Source: Apostichopus japonicus (taxonomy: Eukaryota; Echinodermata; Holothuroidea; Aspidochirotida; Stichopodidae). Taken from it: a stretch of DNA of 64,000 nucleotides. This document shows positions 1-11,100 of the stretch, piece after piece. Within the stretch, counting starts at the first letter, position 1, and the number at the start of each line of letters is the position of its first letter. The DNA lies in contig NC_092572.1 in assembly GCF_037975245.1 (NCBI RefSeq), positions 3,695,501 to 3,759,500 of the forward strand, read 5' to 3'. Made by a program: the position numbers and the translations under genes. The notes below the pieces were generated by a model that was given only the letters and a program-made list of their open reading frames with translations, searched no databases and had not been told where the DNA came from.

Positions 1-3000
1 AAAGTAAGTACAACATAATCATGGTTCACTTTAGGCTATATTTAAACAGAATTGAAAAATCCAACATCGAAAAACTATTACTAATTTATTAAGTTTTGCG
101 TTAAGAAAAGTTTAAACTACTGTTAATTAGGTAAAATATAGTTATATTTTCTACATGTATAAATTTCTTAAGAACACAAATCGATACTTTCTTCTTTATG
201 TCATTGAAATGGATATTAATGAACCGAAACTGCTTAACATTGGAGGTAATTGTTTAAACCCAATGTTTCAAAGGAAACTTCGTTTAATATTAAGAAGGCT
301 TTATTTCTTACTTAAAAATATTTATATTATCTTTTCAGACAGACATGATAGAAGTTGCGAATTCTCTTCCAATCGTAAAAGGTATATTTTCAAATATGCA
401 CATATTATACGTTTGACACCGTTAAAAGAGTATAGCTTTTATTGTTGTTTATTACATCTGCCCACCCGATTCTCATAGCTAGTACAGTAACTACTGTTCA
501 TGTTCCACAACCGTGCATCAGTAACTACTAGGCTGTGTTCGCATCACGGTAACATGTGTTACAGGTGGCACTGTAATTACTGCAAAGCTGTTACACGTTA
601 AGCTCCGAAAGGTGAAAATGCGCGGCCGCTGGGTAACGAAGACTACTCCCTAATTGTATACTGCATGCGAGATTTAGATGGTAGCCTCAATTTTTTTTCT
701 AATCGTATTAGTAAATCCATTTGCTTGAAACATTCTTCACGGACAGATGATAATGTGCAAGTCTCAAATAGATACAAACAGATATACAAAACGGGACCTA
801 AGGTGGGGGAGGGGGAACCTAGATTAGCCTTATGTATATATGTATGTATGTATGTAGTTCCACGTCTAAACTAGGCCTTAATATAGTAATAGTTTAATAG
901 TGTAATAGTTGTCCATTCGCGCAGTTCTTTGTCTTACATTGGAACGTGTAACAGCTTTGCAGTACTTACTCTGCCACCTGTAACACATGTTACCGTGTTG
1001 CGAACACAGCGCAGTAGTTACTGATGCACGGTTGTGAAACTTGAACAGTAGTTACTGTACTAGCTATGAGTATCGGGTGATCTGCCGTAACTGATCGTGA
1101 ACACAGCAGCAAATGTATTTCATTAATGCACGAATCGAGGAACAGTTAAAGAAGTAATAGTTCTTGACCTGGTTCAAACCTTTCCCAGTCTAATCAAAGT
1201 TAACTGTTTGTTTTAGAACTCTCTTGATGGAATTGTTAACATGTATTTGAGCCTGAACAGTTACTATATAGCTTATCACAGTATAGAGTGAACTGTACAA
1301 AGTACGAAATCGTAGCACACGTCATTCATTGACCGTTATGTCTATCCACTGCCAGGCTCGCTGTACGTCTTGACATACAGACATCGGTTGCTATACCAAC
1401 TATGCCCTTGTATAACGTCGTTATGTATAGCCTATTTTTGACCTTACCAGCCTGGATATCTTCTTTATAAAGATCCACTGTATAAAAATATCTTGTACAT
1501 TACATATACTACATAACTGTTTGATAGGTCTACTTTCAAAACTTTTTTCATGACATCACAGTCTAGATTACATATGTTGTTTCCTAAAGTTTGCAATTAA
1601 TTTTTAAATGTTGAAAGATTTCCACGCATAGCTTATTTGTTATGTTCATGATGAAATCAATCAAGCTGGTGGAAGTATAAAGGATTAACTTTCTCCGTTC
1701 TTCTTAATTCTTTTTTAACTAACGTTTATGTCGTTATAGATTTCAGAAAGAAGATGGTAACAGTGATAATGACAAGAAAGAGAGACAACAAAGTGTTTAC
1801 TATCACAATTACCCTGCAGGTATTCAAATAAGTTATATAATAAAGTTATATCGTCTACTTGTATAAATTTCCTAATAACACTAATCGATCCTTACTTCTG
1901 TATGTCATTTAAATGGATGTTAATTAACCGAAGCTGCTATACACTGGAGGTAATTGTTTCTAAACCCAATGCCTCAATAATATGTAGTAGGGTTTATTTC
2001 CAACTTCAAAATATTTTTAATATATTTTCAGACAGACACGATAGAAGTTGCGTATTCTCTTCCGAACGTAAAAGGTATATATTTATATACAACATATTAT
2101 ACGTTAGACTCAGTTAACAAATAATAGCTTTTATTATTGTATCTTACATCTAACGTTACTTATCGTGAACACAGCCACAAAGAAAATTCAAGTAATGCAC
2201 GAATCGAGAAACTGTAAACGTTATTTTCCAAAAGAAGTATATAATAGTTCTTGACCTGGTTCACACCTTTCCCCGTCTGATCAAAGTTAACTGTTTGTTT
2301 AAGAACTTTCTTGATGGAATTGTTCACCTGTATTTGTGACAGAACAGTCACTATATAGCTTTTCACAGTATATTGTGTACTGTACGAATTAATATTCGTA
2401 GCACACGTCATTGACCGTTATGTCAAATCACTGTATCGCTGTACGTCTTGACATAAACACATCCGTGTTGCTTCACCAACTATACCCGTGCGGATCTTCA
2501 TGCTGTACTACCTATTGCTGTGTACCATATTAATTTTGACCTTACCAGCCTTCGAGTGTTCTTTATACAGATATATTGTATATAGATATGTTGTACATTG
2601 CATACACTACATAACTGTACGATACATTTACATTCGAAACTTTGTTCATGCCATCACAGTCTAGATTACATATATTGGTTAAGTTTGCAGTTTATATTTA
2701 AATGTTGCAATATTTCCACGCATAGTATACTTGTTATGTTCATGATAAAATTACTATACCTGATGGAAGTATATACGATTAACTTTTATAAACCTATCTT
2801 AATATATCTTAACTTTTCTGTCGAGATAGATTTCAGAAAGAAGAGAGTAACGGAGATAATGACAAGAACGAGAGAAAACATAGTGTTCACTATGACAATT
2901 ACCCTGCAGGTATACACTGCAACCATTTTTTTTTTACTAATAATCTAAAGAAAGCACATTTTTGTCATATAAATCATTGTTTAAGCACTTTTCATGTTGG

Positions 3001-3562
3001 CTTCTTTATTATTTTGATTTTCTAACTTAAAAGTTTCATATCAGGTATCCGAACAATAGAAGTATTACTTCCTTACCCAAATGAGCACTTGGACAATATT
3101 ACTTCGAAACTTCGATACAGACGTTTTTGCTATAATTACTCATTTGCTTATATTTATTCTTATCGTGAAATGTCCTTCCATTTACTCTGCAGATATTCAG
3201 CTTCATGCAGCCACTAATTCTATATATGAAATGTATGTAACTTCGTTTATTACTTTTTTATATTTTACAATGCAAGTTTCACAAAAAACAAGTATGATTT
3301 CATATTTTGTTTGAAAGTTTTAGTAATATGACTGTCCATTATTTCAAGTATTTATACAAGTTTATAAAAATATTCGTAGTATTAGCAAAAGGCCGTAACG
3401 TATTCATGAAAGACGAATCTTTCAGTGAATTATGTTTGTAGTTTTCTCTTTTTCAATTGTTATAGTCCCAGCTGTGAGGAGGATGGGGAAATGGGATATG
3501 AGCCTTGCGTCATCGTCGATTGTGTCGCAGATTACACGTCTGGAAAAGAATATGATGTCTAA
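1..3562 (+). CDS. Ig-receptor paralogue A, cytoplasmic-tail exons (5' part lies outside the window)
   Basis: The window opens on the last three bases of an exon followed by GTAAGT; this site aligns with the end of the transmembrane exon of copies B and C. Tail exons by alignment to those copies: 339-381, 1740-1819, 2032-2074, 2830-2909, 3193-3232, 3466-3562 (stop 3560-3562). All junctions keep frame: 43-bp exons enter in phase 1 and leave in phase 2, 80-bp exons enter in phase 2 and leave in phase 1. The tail is about 127 residues, acidic and Tyr-rich. It carries the 43+80 module twice, with Tyr motifs SVYYHNYPA and SVHYDNYPA, then a segment ending NSIYEIP and a last exon containing GYEPCV and ending KEYDV. 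The YxN core is the type bound by Grb2-class SH2 domains, and the C-terminal V with Y at -2 could suit a class II PDZ domain; both are inference. It is the only one of the three copies with a full-length last exon. Confidence 0.72.
130..2930 (+). repeat. Intragenic tandem duplication of two tail exons and their introns in copy A
   Basis: About 130-1827 and 1828-2930 are direct repeats. Shared landmarks include the lead-in CTTGTATAAATTTCC (with mismatches), the 43-bp exon, an intron stretch beginning ATCGTGAACACAGC (near 1092 and 2160) and the 80-bp exon. The first unit is longer because a MITE sits in it at 463-1079. The duplicated exon pair totals 123 bp and is flanked by phase-1 boundaries, so the duplication adds exactly 41 residues without a frameshift. 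Confidence 0.75.
463..1079. mobile_element. MITE with about 135-bp terminal inverted repeats and 7-bp target duplication
   Basis: The left end starts CACCCGATTCTCATAGC and the right end finishes GCTATGAGTATCGGGTG. The arms 463-600 and 945-1079 are reverse complements with few mismatches. ATCTGCC flanks both sides (456-462 and 1080-1086). Paralogous intron positions near 2150 and 20700 lack the insert and read straight through, which proves insertion. The interior of about 340 bp has no credible coding capacity. Superfamily is unclear; a 7-bp duplication is uncommon. Confidence 0.85.
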
Positions 3563-4320
3563 ATCTGGATTAGCAACTATGGAAACAAATTTCGCTCCTT
3601 TAAATTTATATTTTACAAATACTGTACCATACTATACTGTCCTATCATACCATGCTTCAAATCACTGACAGTACGAAAAGTTTCAATAATGCTCCATCTG
3701 TCAGTTGTTTGTGTTTTCTTCCTGTTATTTGCATTTCTAAAGTAGGTGTTATAAAAGTGTAAAGTGCAATCAAAAGTGATGCTTGGCTTCTTGAAAGCTC
3801 AAACACGATATCGCATTCCTTTTTATTGTTATATATTTATGTTCCTTTTTCTAATTTTCCATGCAGCAAATATACATTAACAAAGGAAAACAATAACACA
3901 AAAAAAATTCTGTAGATAGAACAATGCACTTTATTTTGATAATTCTTATGAACATTTGTGATTTGCTAGAATTAAATATTAATATTAATTAATGAAATGA
4001 ATATTATGTTAGCGAAGGATATGTTTTCGTTTGTTTATGATAGTATTTTCAGAACGCCATCAATAGAATATATATATGCGAAGAAACTGTGTTCATTTGT
4101 TCTTGATAGCATTTTCAGAACGCCCACACTTTCAGAGGCACCATTCTTTAAAAACTCGAGAATACTTTCGTTGGTAATAATATTACAAATTAATTGCCTG
4201 AAAAGATTATATTTGTTAAAATTTTAACATATTTAAAAAGTATTCATTGTGACAAACGAGATCATTGAGAATAATTATAATTTTGTTACTTTTAGTTTGT
4301 TACTAATGATTTACTAAAGT
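3563..4320 (+). other. 3' flank of paralogue A
   Basis: No gene beyond the receptor 3' end. Segments recur downstream of B (about 15310-15750) and C (about 22600-22960), for example the shared TTCAGAACGCCA element, which occurs twice here (near 4050 and 4120). The duplication unit therefore includes a substantial 3' flank. Confidence 0.5.
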
Positions 4321-4324
4321 TAAG

Positions 4325-5665
4325 ATTGAAAGATTACCTTTTTCGGAATAATAGCAGAGCGCATACAGATCTTACCACAGCACAGAGACAGCCTTATTAC
4401 GTGTGCATAACGATTTTTTATTTGCTGCTGAGATGAAGCAGTTTTGGAATGCTGGATTATTCTGCAGCATTTGATACAATTAATCATTACCTTTTTGTTT
4501 GACCGCCTTGTAAACAGATATGGTATTGCAGACACGGCACGAAATTGGTTCAAACATATATGACTCATAGATCTCAAGTTGTAAACGAGCGGGATGCCAC
4601 AAGGCTCTGTAATCGACCCGTTTACGTTCATCATGTACACGTCTCTTCTGGAGGACATTATTCAAAGTCATGGTACCATGCTGATGATACGCAATTTACA
4701 CTCTAATGAGACACGATAAACTATTGCTATGCTTTCAAAATCGGAATCCTGTGTCAGAGATATCAAATATTGGTCTATTACAAATGATATGAAATTGAAC
4801 GATGACAACACCGAGATTATTCACCTATCATCTCGCTTCAGATGGGTACCACCTGTTTCGTATGTCAACTTCGGTAACGTTCTAATTGAACATGTGTGTA
4901 AAGTTCGGAATAAAAGGGTCATATTTGATAGCAACCTAAAGATGGATTCGCATGTAAATAACATTTGCCGTGCAGCACTTTATGCTCTTCGTAAAATCGG
5001 TAAAATTTGTAGTTTCCTCGACGGACGAACAACTGAGCGTCTTGTTCATGCATTCATCTCCTCTCGATTAGATAACTGTAACAGTTTGCTGTTTAGTCTA
5101 CCAGATCATCAATTGAGCACATTAAAACGCATTCAGAAATCTGCTGCCAGATTGGTCTCACGATGTAAGTCATGTCTCTCACATCACACCTATCCTTAAT
5201 GACCTTCATTGGCTCCCTGTCAAACTGCACATTGACTTCAAAGTCATCATGTTAACTTTTAAGTGTATTCATGGCATCGCTCCTTGTTATCTGAGTTGCC
5301 TTGTGCAAAACTACACTCCAGCGCGCCGTCTAAGGTCTAGTACAAAGTAATTACTGGTTTCACACCCGGTATCCATAAAATCATACGGCCAACGTTCCTT
5401 TCAATGTGCTTCGGCTTTTTTTTTCAATAGTCACCCAGAGCATGTCAAATGTGCTCAGTATGTTAATAACGTCATATGTTTTCACGGTTGTAGTGTATTA
5501 TATTTTGTGTACATGTTTGTTTTGTGTACAATACATCGAGACTTTGTTGTGTGTTGCGCTTTATAAGAACTGTATTATTATTATTATATTATTATTACGG
5601 TCGTCATCGTCATCATCATTATTACTATTATTAAGATTGTACACTTTCATTATTTCATCAGATTT
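4325..5665 (+). mobile_element. Decayed CR1/L2-type non-LTR retrotransposon, 3' part of RT
   Basis: Reverse-transcriptase landmarks are readable in changing frames: LDYSAAFDTINH at 4452-4487 (motif A), GMPQGSV at 4591-4611 (motif B) and YHADDTQ at 4674-4694 (motif C). A longer open piece at 4729-5199 includes ITNDMKLNDDNTEI and RLDNCNSLLFSLP, typical of the region after the catalytic core in this group. Frameshifts and stops make it a relic. The 3' end runs into ATT/CAT short tandem repeats near 5570-5640, as is common for CR1-like tails. The paralogous positions after B (about 15745) and C (about 22940) are uninterrupted, so it inserted in the A-B spacer only. Confidence 0.8.
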
Positions 5666-5669
5666 TTTG

Positions 5670-7939
5670 TAGACACAAGAGTAACAACACAATCTCCGCT
5701 ATAAAGATACACATTGTCTCTGTATTGTCTAAACTCACGTTCGTAAATTACTTTTGCTTTATTTTCTTATTGATTTTACTCCTAAGAGACTCCTGTAGAG
5801 ACTATTTCCCATTGACGACTTACACACACTGCAAACCTGTAAAAAGTTGAGGATTACCGTTTAAGACAGTTTTAGGTATATAGGTAATAAATACAATAAT
5901 ATTAGGTTAATATGGGAGAGGGAATTCCCCAGAAGAATTTAAGCGCCTGCTACGATGACCCAAATGAAACGGTGGAATTTTTATCTCCATATTTCTCATC
6001 TCTGAATTCAGCCGATACTTGTAGCTGGTACATCAACTACGGTTCATGTGCCACAACCATGCATCAGTAATTATTACTTTATGTTCGTATTAAAGTGTTA
6101 CAGGTGGTACTGTAACAACTTCAAAGCTGTTAAATTGTTCCCATGTATCTCCCTGAAATACTTTGTCATTTTCTCGAAATATTGAGAAATACTACAAAAT
6201 CGTCTTCTTTTTCTTTGCCGCTTCTGACATTGAAATGCCATTTTCTCACCTAAATCCCCCTAATGGGAACAAACATTTCTCAAATTATAGGAAGGGAAAA
6301 ACTCTCCAGAAGTAAGGCTCCTTCTGGCCCAGATCCAGGGTGTGTGGAGATTCACAACAACAACAAAATCCTAAAGGAGTATTAACATATGGTTATGATC
6401 TAATTATAGACCCAATTATAAATCAAATTATAAACCTAATTTATAGTATAAAGATGCCTCGGATTTTTGGATATCAAAGGGTTTTATTCTGGCTGATGGG
6501 TGCATAACCCCCTCCCCTCTCCCACCGACATGGCAGTCATCTTATCGATTTTATATGTATAGCAATTTGACCATTCTGCATAGCATTCTGCGATGCCATA
6601 CCGGATAACTTATTCCGTCGATGTAGGTTAGTTTCAAGACATATGTTTAGAAAACCCACGATTTGTTCTATGCAACGTTCATTGAAAACATTATGGAGGG
6701 ATTAATAATAAAGGAGACCCATTACGTTGGACATTTGTATACTAAGAGGCCATGATACAACCTACATTGTCTTTGTAGTTTAGGGTTGTATTACCTTTGA
6801 CGTAGTTAGCCAGAGCATCCATTGTCACAATTTACACTGGTTTCGCCATTTATGTGTACTGCACAGTTTACACAAAATTTCATATATATGAGGACACACA
6901 TTTGAAGAGTCGGTATAATGTTATCAATCACAGATTGATGAGTATCAAGTTAAGGTAATTCCAATTATGTATTCCATTTTAAACTTGACCGAAGCGATAC
7001 CAGAGTCGTCAATTTATGTCAACGTTTTTGACATTTGCATTTAGAAAGCAATCATATAATTATGACAAAGTACTTTCCAGAAAAATTTACAATGAACAAT
7101 TGGTAGATCCAAATCTCAACAAAAAATTCAAGACTCTGTCTTGCCTCTGTTTACCAATAATTTCATCTTTGTTACTATAGTTTTAGCCGAGACACAAAAT
7201 CTTTAGGCTGCTTGCGTCCGACGGATGGAATTTTTTTATTTTGGAGAAATACTTTGGAGAAGTACACATACTCACAACAATATAAAACATAACAAAGGAC
7301 ATTATTTTTGAATGAGCATCGTTTTTTCTTTTTCTTGAAATGCACAACTTCTTTACAAAAGTACCAACATGTCTTCCATGATCAAAAAATTGTGATGCTT
7401 CAATACCGAGCTGGTAACTTTAGATTACTGAGATTTTAATGCTAAAATAGTCTATGATGTTAGGCCATTAGGCCTTGTCACAAGTTTCGACGACAACGCT
7501 CATGGTTCTACTTTCGCATAAAATCTAAATCATTGTTTCGATCACAAATGTCATGAGTTGGGACAATTTATCAATTTTACGAGAAGCTAACATCTCCGAT
7601 GCAGAAAAGGATTTTCCATCTAACAATATGTCATTTTTCTCCCGTGAGAGTTGTTAAGGTGAACTGTGCATTCATATACCGGAAAAGTAAAAACGCGCTA
7701 AAATTGCCTAAAACAAATGATCAATAAGTTTTATAGTATTTTCTATAGCAAACGAAAGGCGGTATTTAGAACACAAACACCGTGGAGACCCTTAAATTGC
7801 TTTCACAAATCAACACAACGAGTGTTTCCTGTTAGAAGGGTTACTTGCTTAGTATGATATGTTAATATTACGTATTGTTTTCTAACTCAAATTGCCGTCA
7901 TATTACTGTGCCTTACTGACGGATCGTGCTTCTTTCACT
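5670..7939. other. Spacer between paralogues A and B
   Basis: No gene seen. The start continues the receptor 3' flank shared with C (to about 6005). About 7080-7939 aligns with 15965-16675 upstream of C, so the duplication unit also includes distal 5' flank. Between these lies the MITE half at 6008-6150 and unassigned AT-rich sequence. Confidence 0.5.
6008..6150. mobile_element. Single arm of the long-TIR MITE family
   Basis: Starts CAGCCGATACTTGTAGC and follows the left-arm consensus of the 463-1079 element (CAACCATGCATCAGTAA, GTGTTACAGGTGGTACTG). No facing right arm was found, so it is a truncated copy. Confidence 0.65.
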
Positions 7940-8183
7940 TTCAGAACCATTGTTATTTACAATAAATATTATAATAAATGCATATAGAAAGTATAATATC
8001 TATAATAATAGTCAAGTCTCGATTAATATTAAGAACAATGAATTTCAGTTTGCTTAACAGGAAAGACACTGTCATTTGCTTCCTGGAGGCAGTTATTGCG
8101 TTTTAACTGAACAGTTTTATTCAGCGTCAAGATTTGTCTTCAGTTCAACCAAAACAATTTTGTGAGAATCCTTTAACCTCCTT
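7940..8183 (+). promoter_or_regulatory. Conserved 5' flank of paralogue B
   Basis: Roughly 240 bp directly before the start codon aligns well with 16676-16918 before C, including AGTTTGCTTAACAGGAAAG and TTCCTxGAGGCAG. The facing GGAA/TTCC pair could bind ETS or NFAT-type factors, but that is inference from short motifs. No strong TATA box at a standard distance was seen. It may hold promoter and 5' UTR. Confidence 0.35.
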
Positions 8184-11100
8184 ATGGACGTAGAAACCTA
8201 TTTAATACAAGTACCGCCTTACACAAGATGGTTGCTATTCGCTTTCATAGTTTCTTTGTCAGGTAAGTGTCCAATTATTAAATTATCAAAACAGATCAAC
8301 TATAGGAACACATCTTATTCAGTAAATTATAATTCAGTTCACATATTTCCATTTCAGTTCAATCAATCAAGTATGTCACGGTTATCGCTGCTTTTAAACA
8401 ATATGGTATCGAGCAAATTAAATTTATTGACGGGAAATACTTTCCTGCTTTATATTTGATAAACAAGTTGTGACTTATACACCTAATGGTTGTGTTCAAG
8501 TTCAGCCGATACTCATAGCTTTAACAGCATCCAGTGTGCATTATTAATGACTGCTGCGTATTTGTGACACGGTAACATGTGTTACAGGTAGCACTGTAAC
8601 AACTGCAAATTGTTAACTTGTTCCCATGTAAGACAAAGAACTGCGCGACTGGACAAGGAGTCTATGAAGACAAGGAGGTACGGTACCGTTTGATTCCAGT
8701 TAACACCTCTCTTTAAATTACGCTAATTTGTCATGCCGAGAACGAAGAAAGGCCATGTTCGGGTATATCCAATACGCCTATTTATAGCATGAAACGACTA
8801 GATACGACTTCATTTTAGAATCGCGTATTATTGAACTCGCACAAAATGATCGATACAGCAACTACTGATCATGTCCCACAACGCGCATCAGTTAATACTA
8901 CTATGTGTTCGTAACACGGTAACTTGTGCAACAGGACAGTAGTCACTGACCAGCTATGAGTATCGGGTGTCAAGTTCATGATGTGTGCTATTTAAAATAA
9001 CTACCATTAAGTTAAGTATTTAAACGCTCAGGAAGTGAGCGATGAGGCACTAATTGTGAGCCAATAATATTTTGGAATACCCCTGTCTCGTTGTGAAACT
9101 TAACATGCAAACGATACTAAATATTACGAAGGGTTCTGAGTTATTGCTCCAATAGCTTAGTAGTTTTGCAAACAAATAATCGTTTCAATTCAAGGTTAGT
9201 TCCTTAGTTACATTCTTTTAATCTTCAGTATCCTATTTCTGGAGTGATACCTCAAGCCAAAGTAAATGCTTGTTCTAATTTGCAGTTTCTTTGAACGAAA
9301 GCACGGAAGTTCTTACACAGTTTGGTACCGTTGGAAAAATAGAACTAAACTTCAACACGAGTGGATATGTGCCAATCGTCACGTGGACTTTACCTCAATC
9401 GACAACCATTCAACATAATTTACAAGTGGATAACGTAGTTAAGACGACCGAAGACTACAACTCTACTGTGACGGAAAACGGCATGTTTGCTGCACTGGAG
9501 ATTTACAATGTCAACTTTCTTGATGCAGGTACATATACCTGTCGTATGGACTTTTCAGACACAGGAAGATCGTCAGAAAGATCCATTCAAGTTTCAGTAT
9601 TTGGTGAGGACCAAACATTTCATAAACTATTACTATGTAATGCAAAAGGCTATGACTCTATTTACTACTTTTCAAGTAGTTTTAACAACGTTCAAAATTA
9701 AATTCCTCTTTCTTTTTAAAAAGTTCAACGATCTTAGTCACTTTTGCTCCCGCAGCTTTTCCATCCGTTTCAATGAAAAATGGTGCCACAGAAAAAGAGA
9801 CACTTTCAGTTACATGTTGTTTATATGTGTCCCTTGAAGTAGAGGACAGCATCATGTGGACTCTTAATCAAAGTGGACATCTGCTAATTTTGCAAGAAGA
9901 GAAGAAGTATTCTACAGAGGGAGTTATGAAACATATGTGTAGTGAGATTACCTTTGAAGTACATCGTCGCTATCATCGTCAATTGTTAAGGTGTTCGTTG
10001 CGTAAAGCGATGAATGTCTACTCGGAAGTGGCAATGGACGTCCAATGTAAGTAATATAATTTGCAACATACGTTGTATAATATTTCACAGTCAAGCTCAT
10101 GAAGATGTTTCACAAAGGAAATTAGTTTTCGATATTTGTTATTACGATTGGCTAAGAAGGTGTCAGCATAGAAACTGAATCAACTTAAATGGTCATACAG
10201 GAAAATACACCTTGTTACAGTACTATGTATTCAAGTTCATTGTCAAGAGGGGCGTCCACTAGTAATTTTCTGTATATTGCCTATCTAAAGTATGTTGTAA
10301 GTCATATTACCTATATAGTTCATTACATCTCCTTTATTCAAAATCACGCTAATTTATATGATGCCACTGGATTATGGTCGGCCATTACCGCAAAACAAAA
10401 TATAAAACTTTATTAGTTAAATTACACCAAAAATCAACTTAACATGAGAAAATAGGGTACTTTATCCCGCATTCCGTCCTACTAACAACAAATGTAAAGA
10501 AGAAATAAATGAATCAGTTCAAAATAATTACTCCCGTCCGAAATAAATTCACCACTAAACCTCCGATTGAATAGACCATAAACTTGGCAATTTACCAGCA
10601 ATGTCAAGCACGCCATTTATGCGTTCTGGGGCGAGTGGTCTACATTTATTTTGATGGAGACAAAATGATTTTTGGTGTAATTTAATTATTTTATAATTTG
10701 TTTTTGCGGTAAGGGCTGCCCAAACTGAATCAGTATTTGCCTTTACACCAAATCATTGATTCCAATAGAGTTCGCCGAATGTTAAATTCATTTCCATGCG
10801 GTACACACATTAATGACGTTTGTGGGCTGGTAAGCTAAGATATCAATTCATGTTTATTGTTCGGATTGTTTATTAGACCCAGCCTCAATCAGATACGCAG
10901 AGAACGGCTTACGTTATCTAACTGTTCACCAGTTTGCCAACGTATGCTGCATTTCTGAGGGTAACCCTAGACCAAGTGTAGAATTACAATGGCTGTCAAC
11001 AGAAGGATATTGGAATATCCTATCCAACGTTACTGCATATGTTTATGATAGAGAACCATACATTTATTCAACGTTCAAGATACACGTCGCAGCGAGACAG

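Noticed and set aside
155-478. 107-codon frame over the first tail exon of paralogue A
   Set aside because: It runs through intron, exon and into the MITE; only the 43 bp bounded by splice sites is conserved between paralogues.
3193-3562. ITIM or ITSM motifs in the receptor tail
   Set aside because: The Tyr sites (YEIP, YEPC, YATT-type) lack the hydrophobic residue at +3 required for an ITIM; only the YxN cores are well supported.
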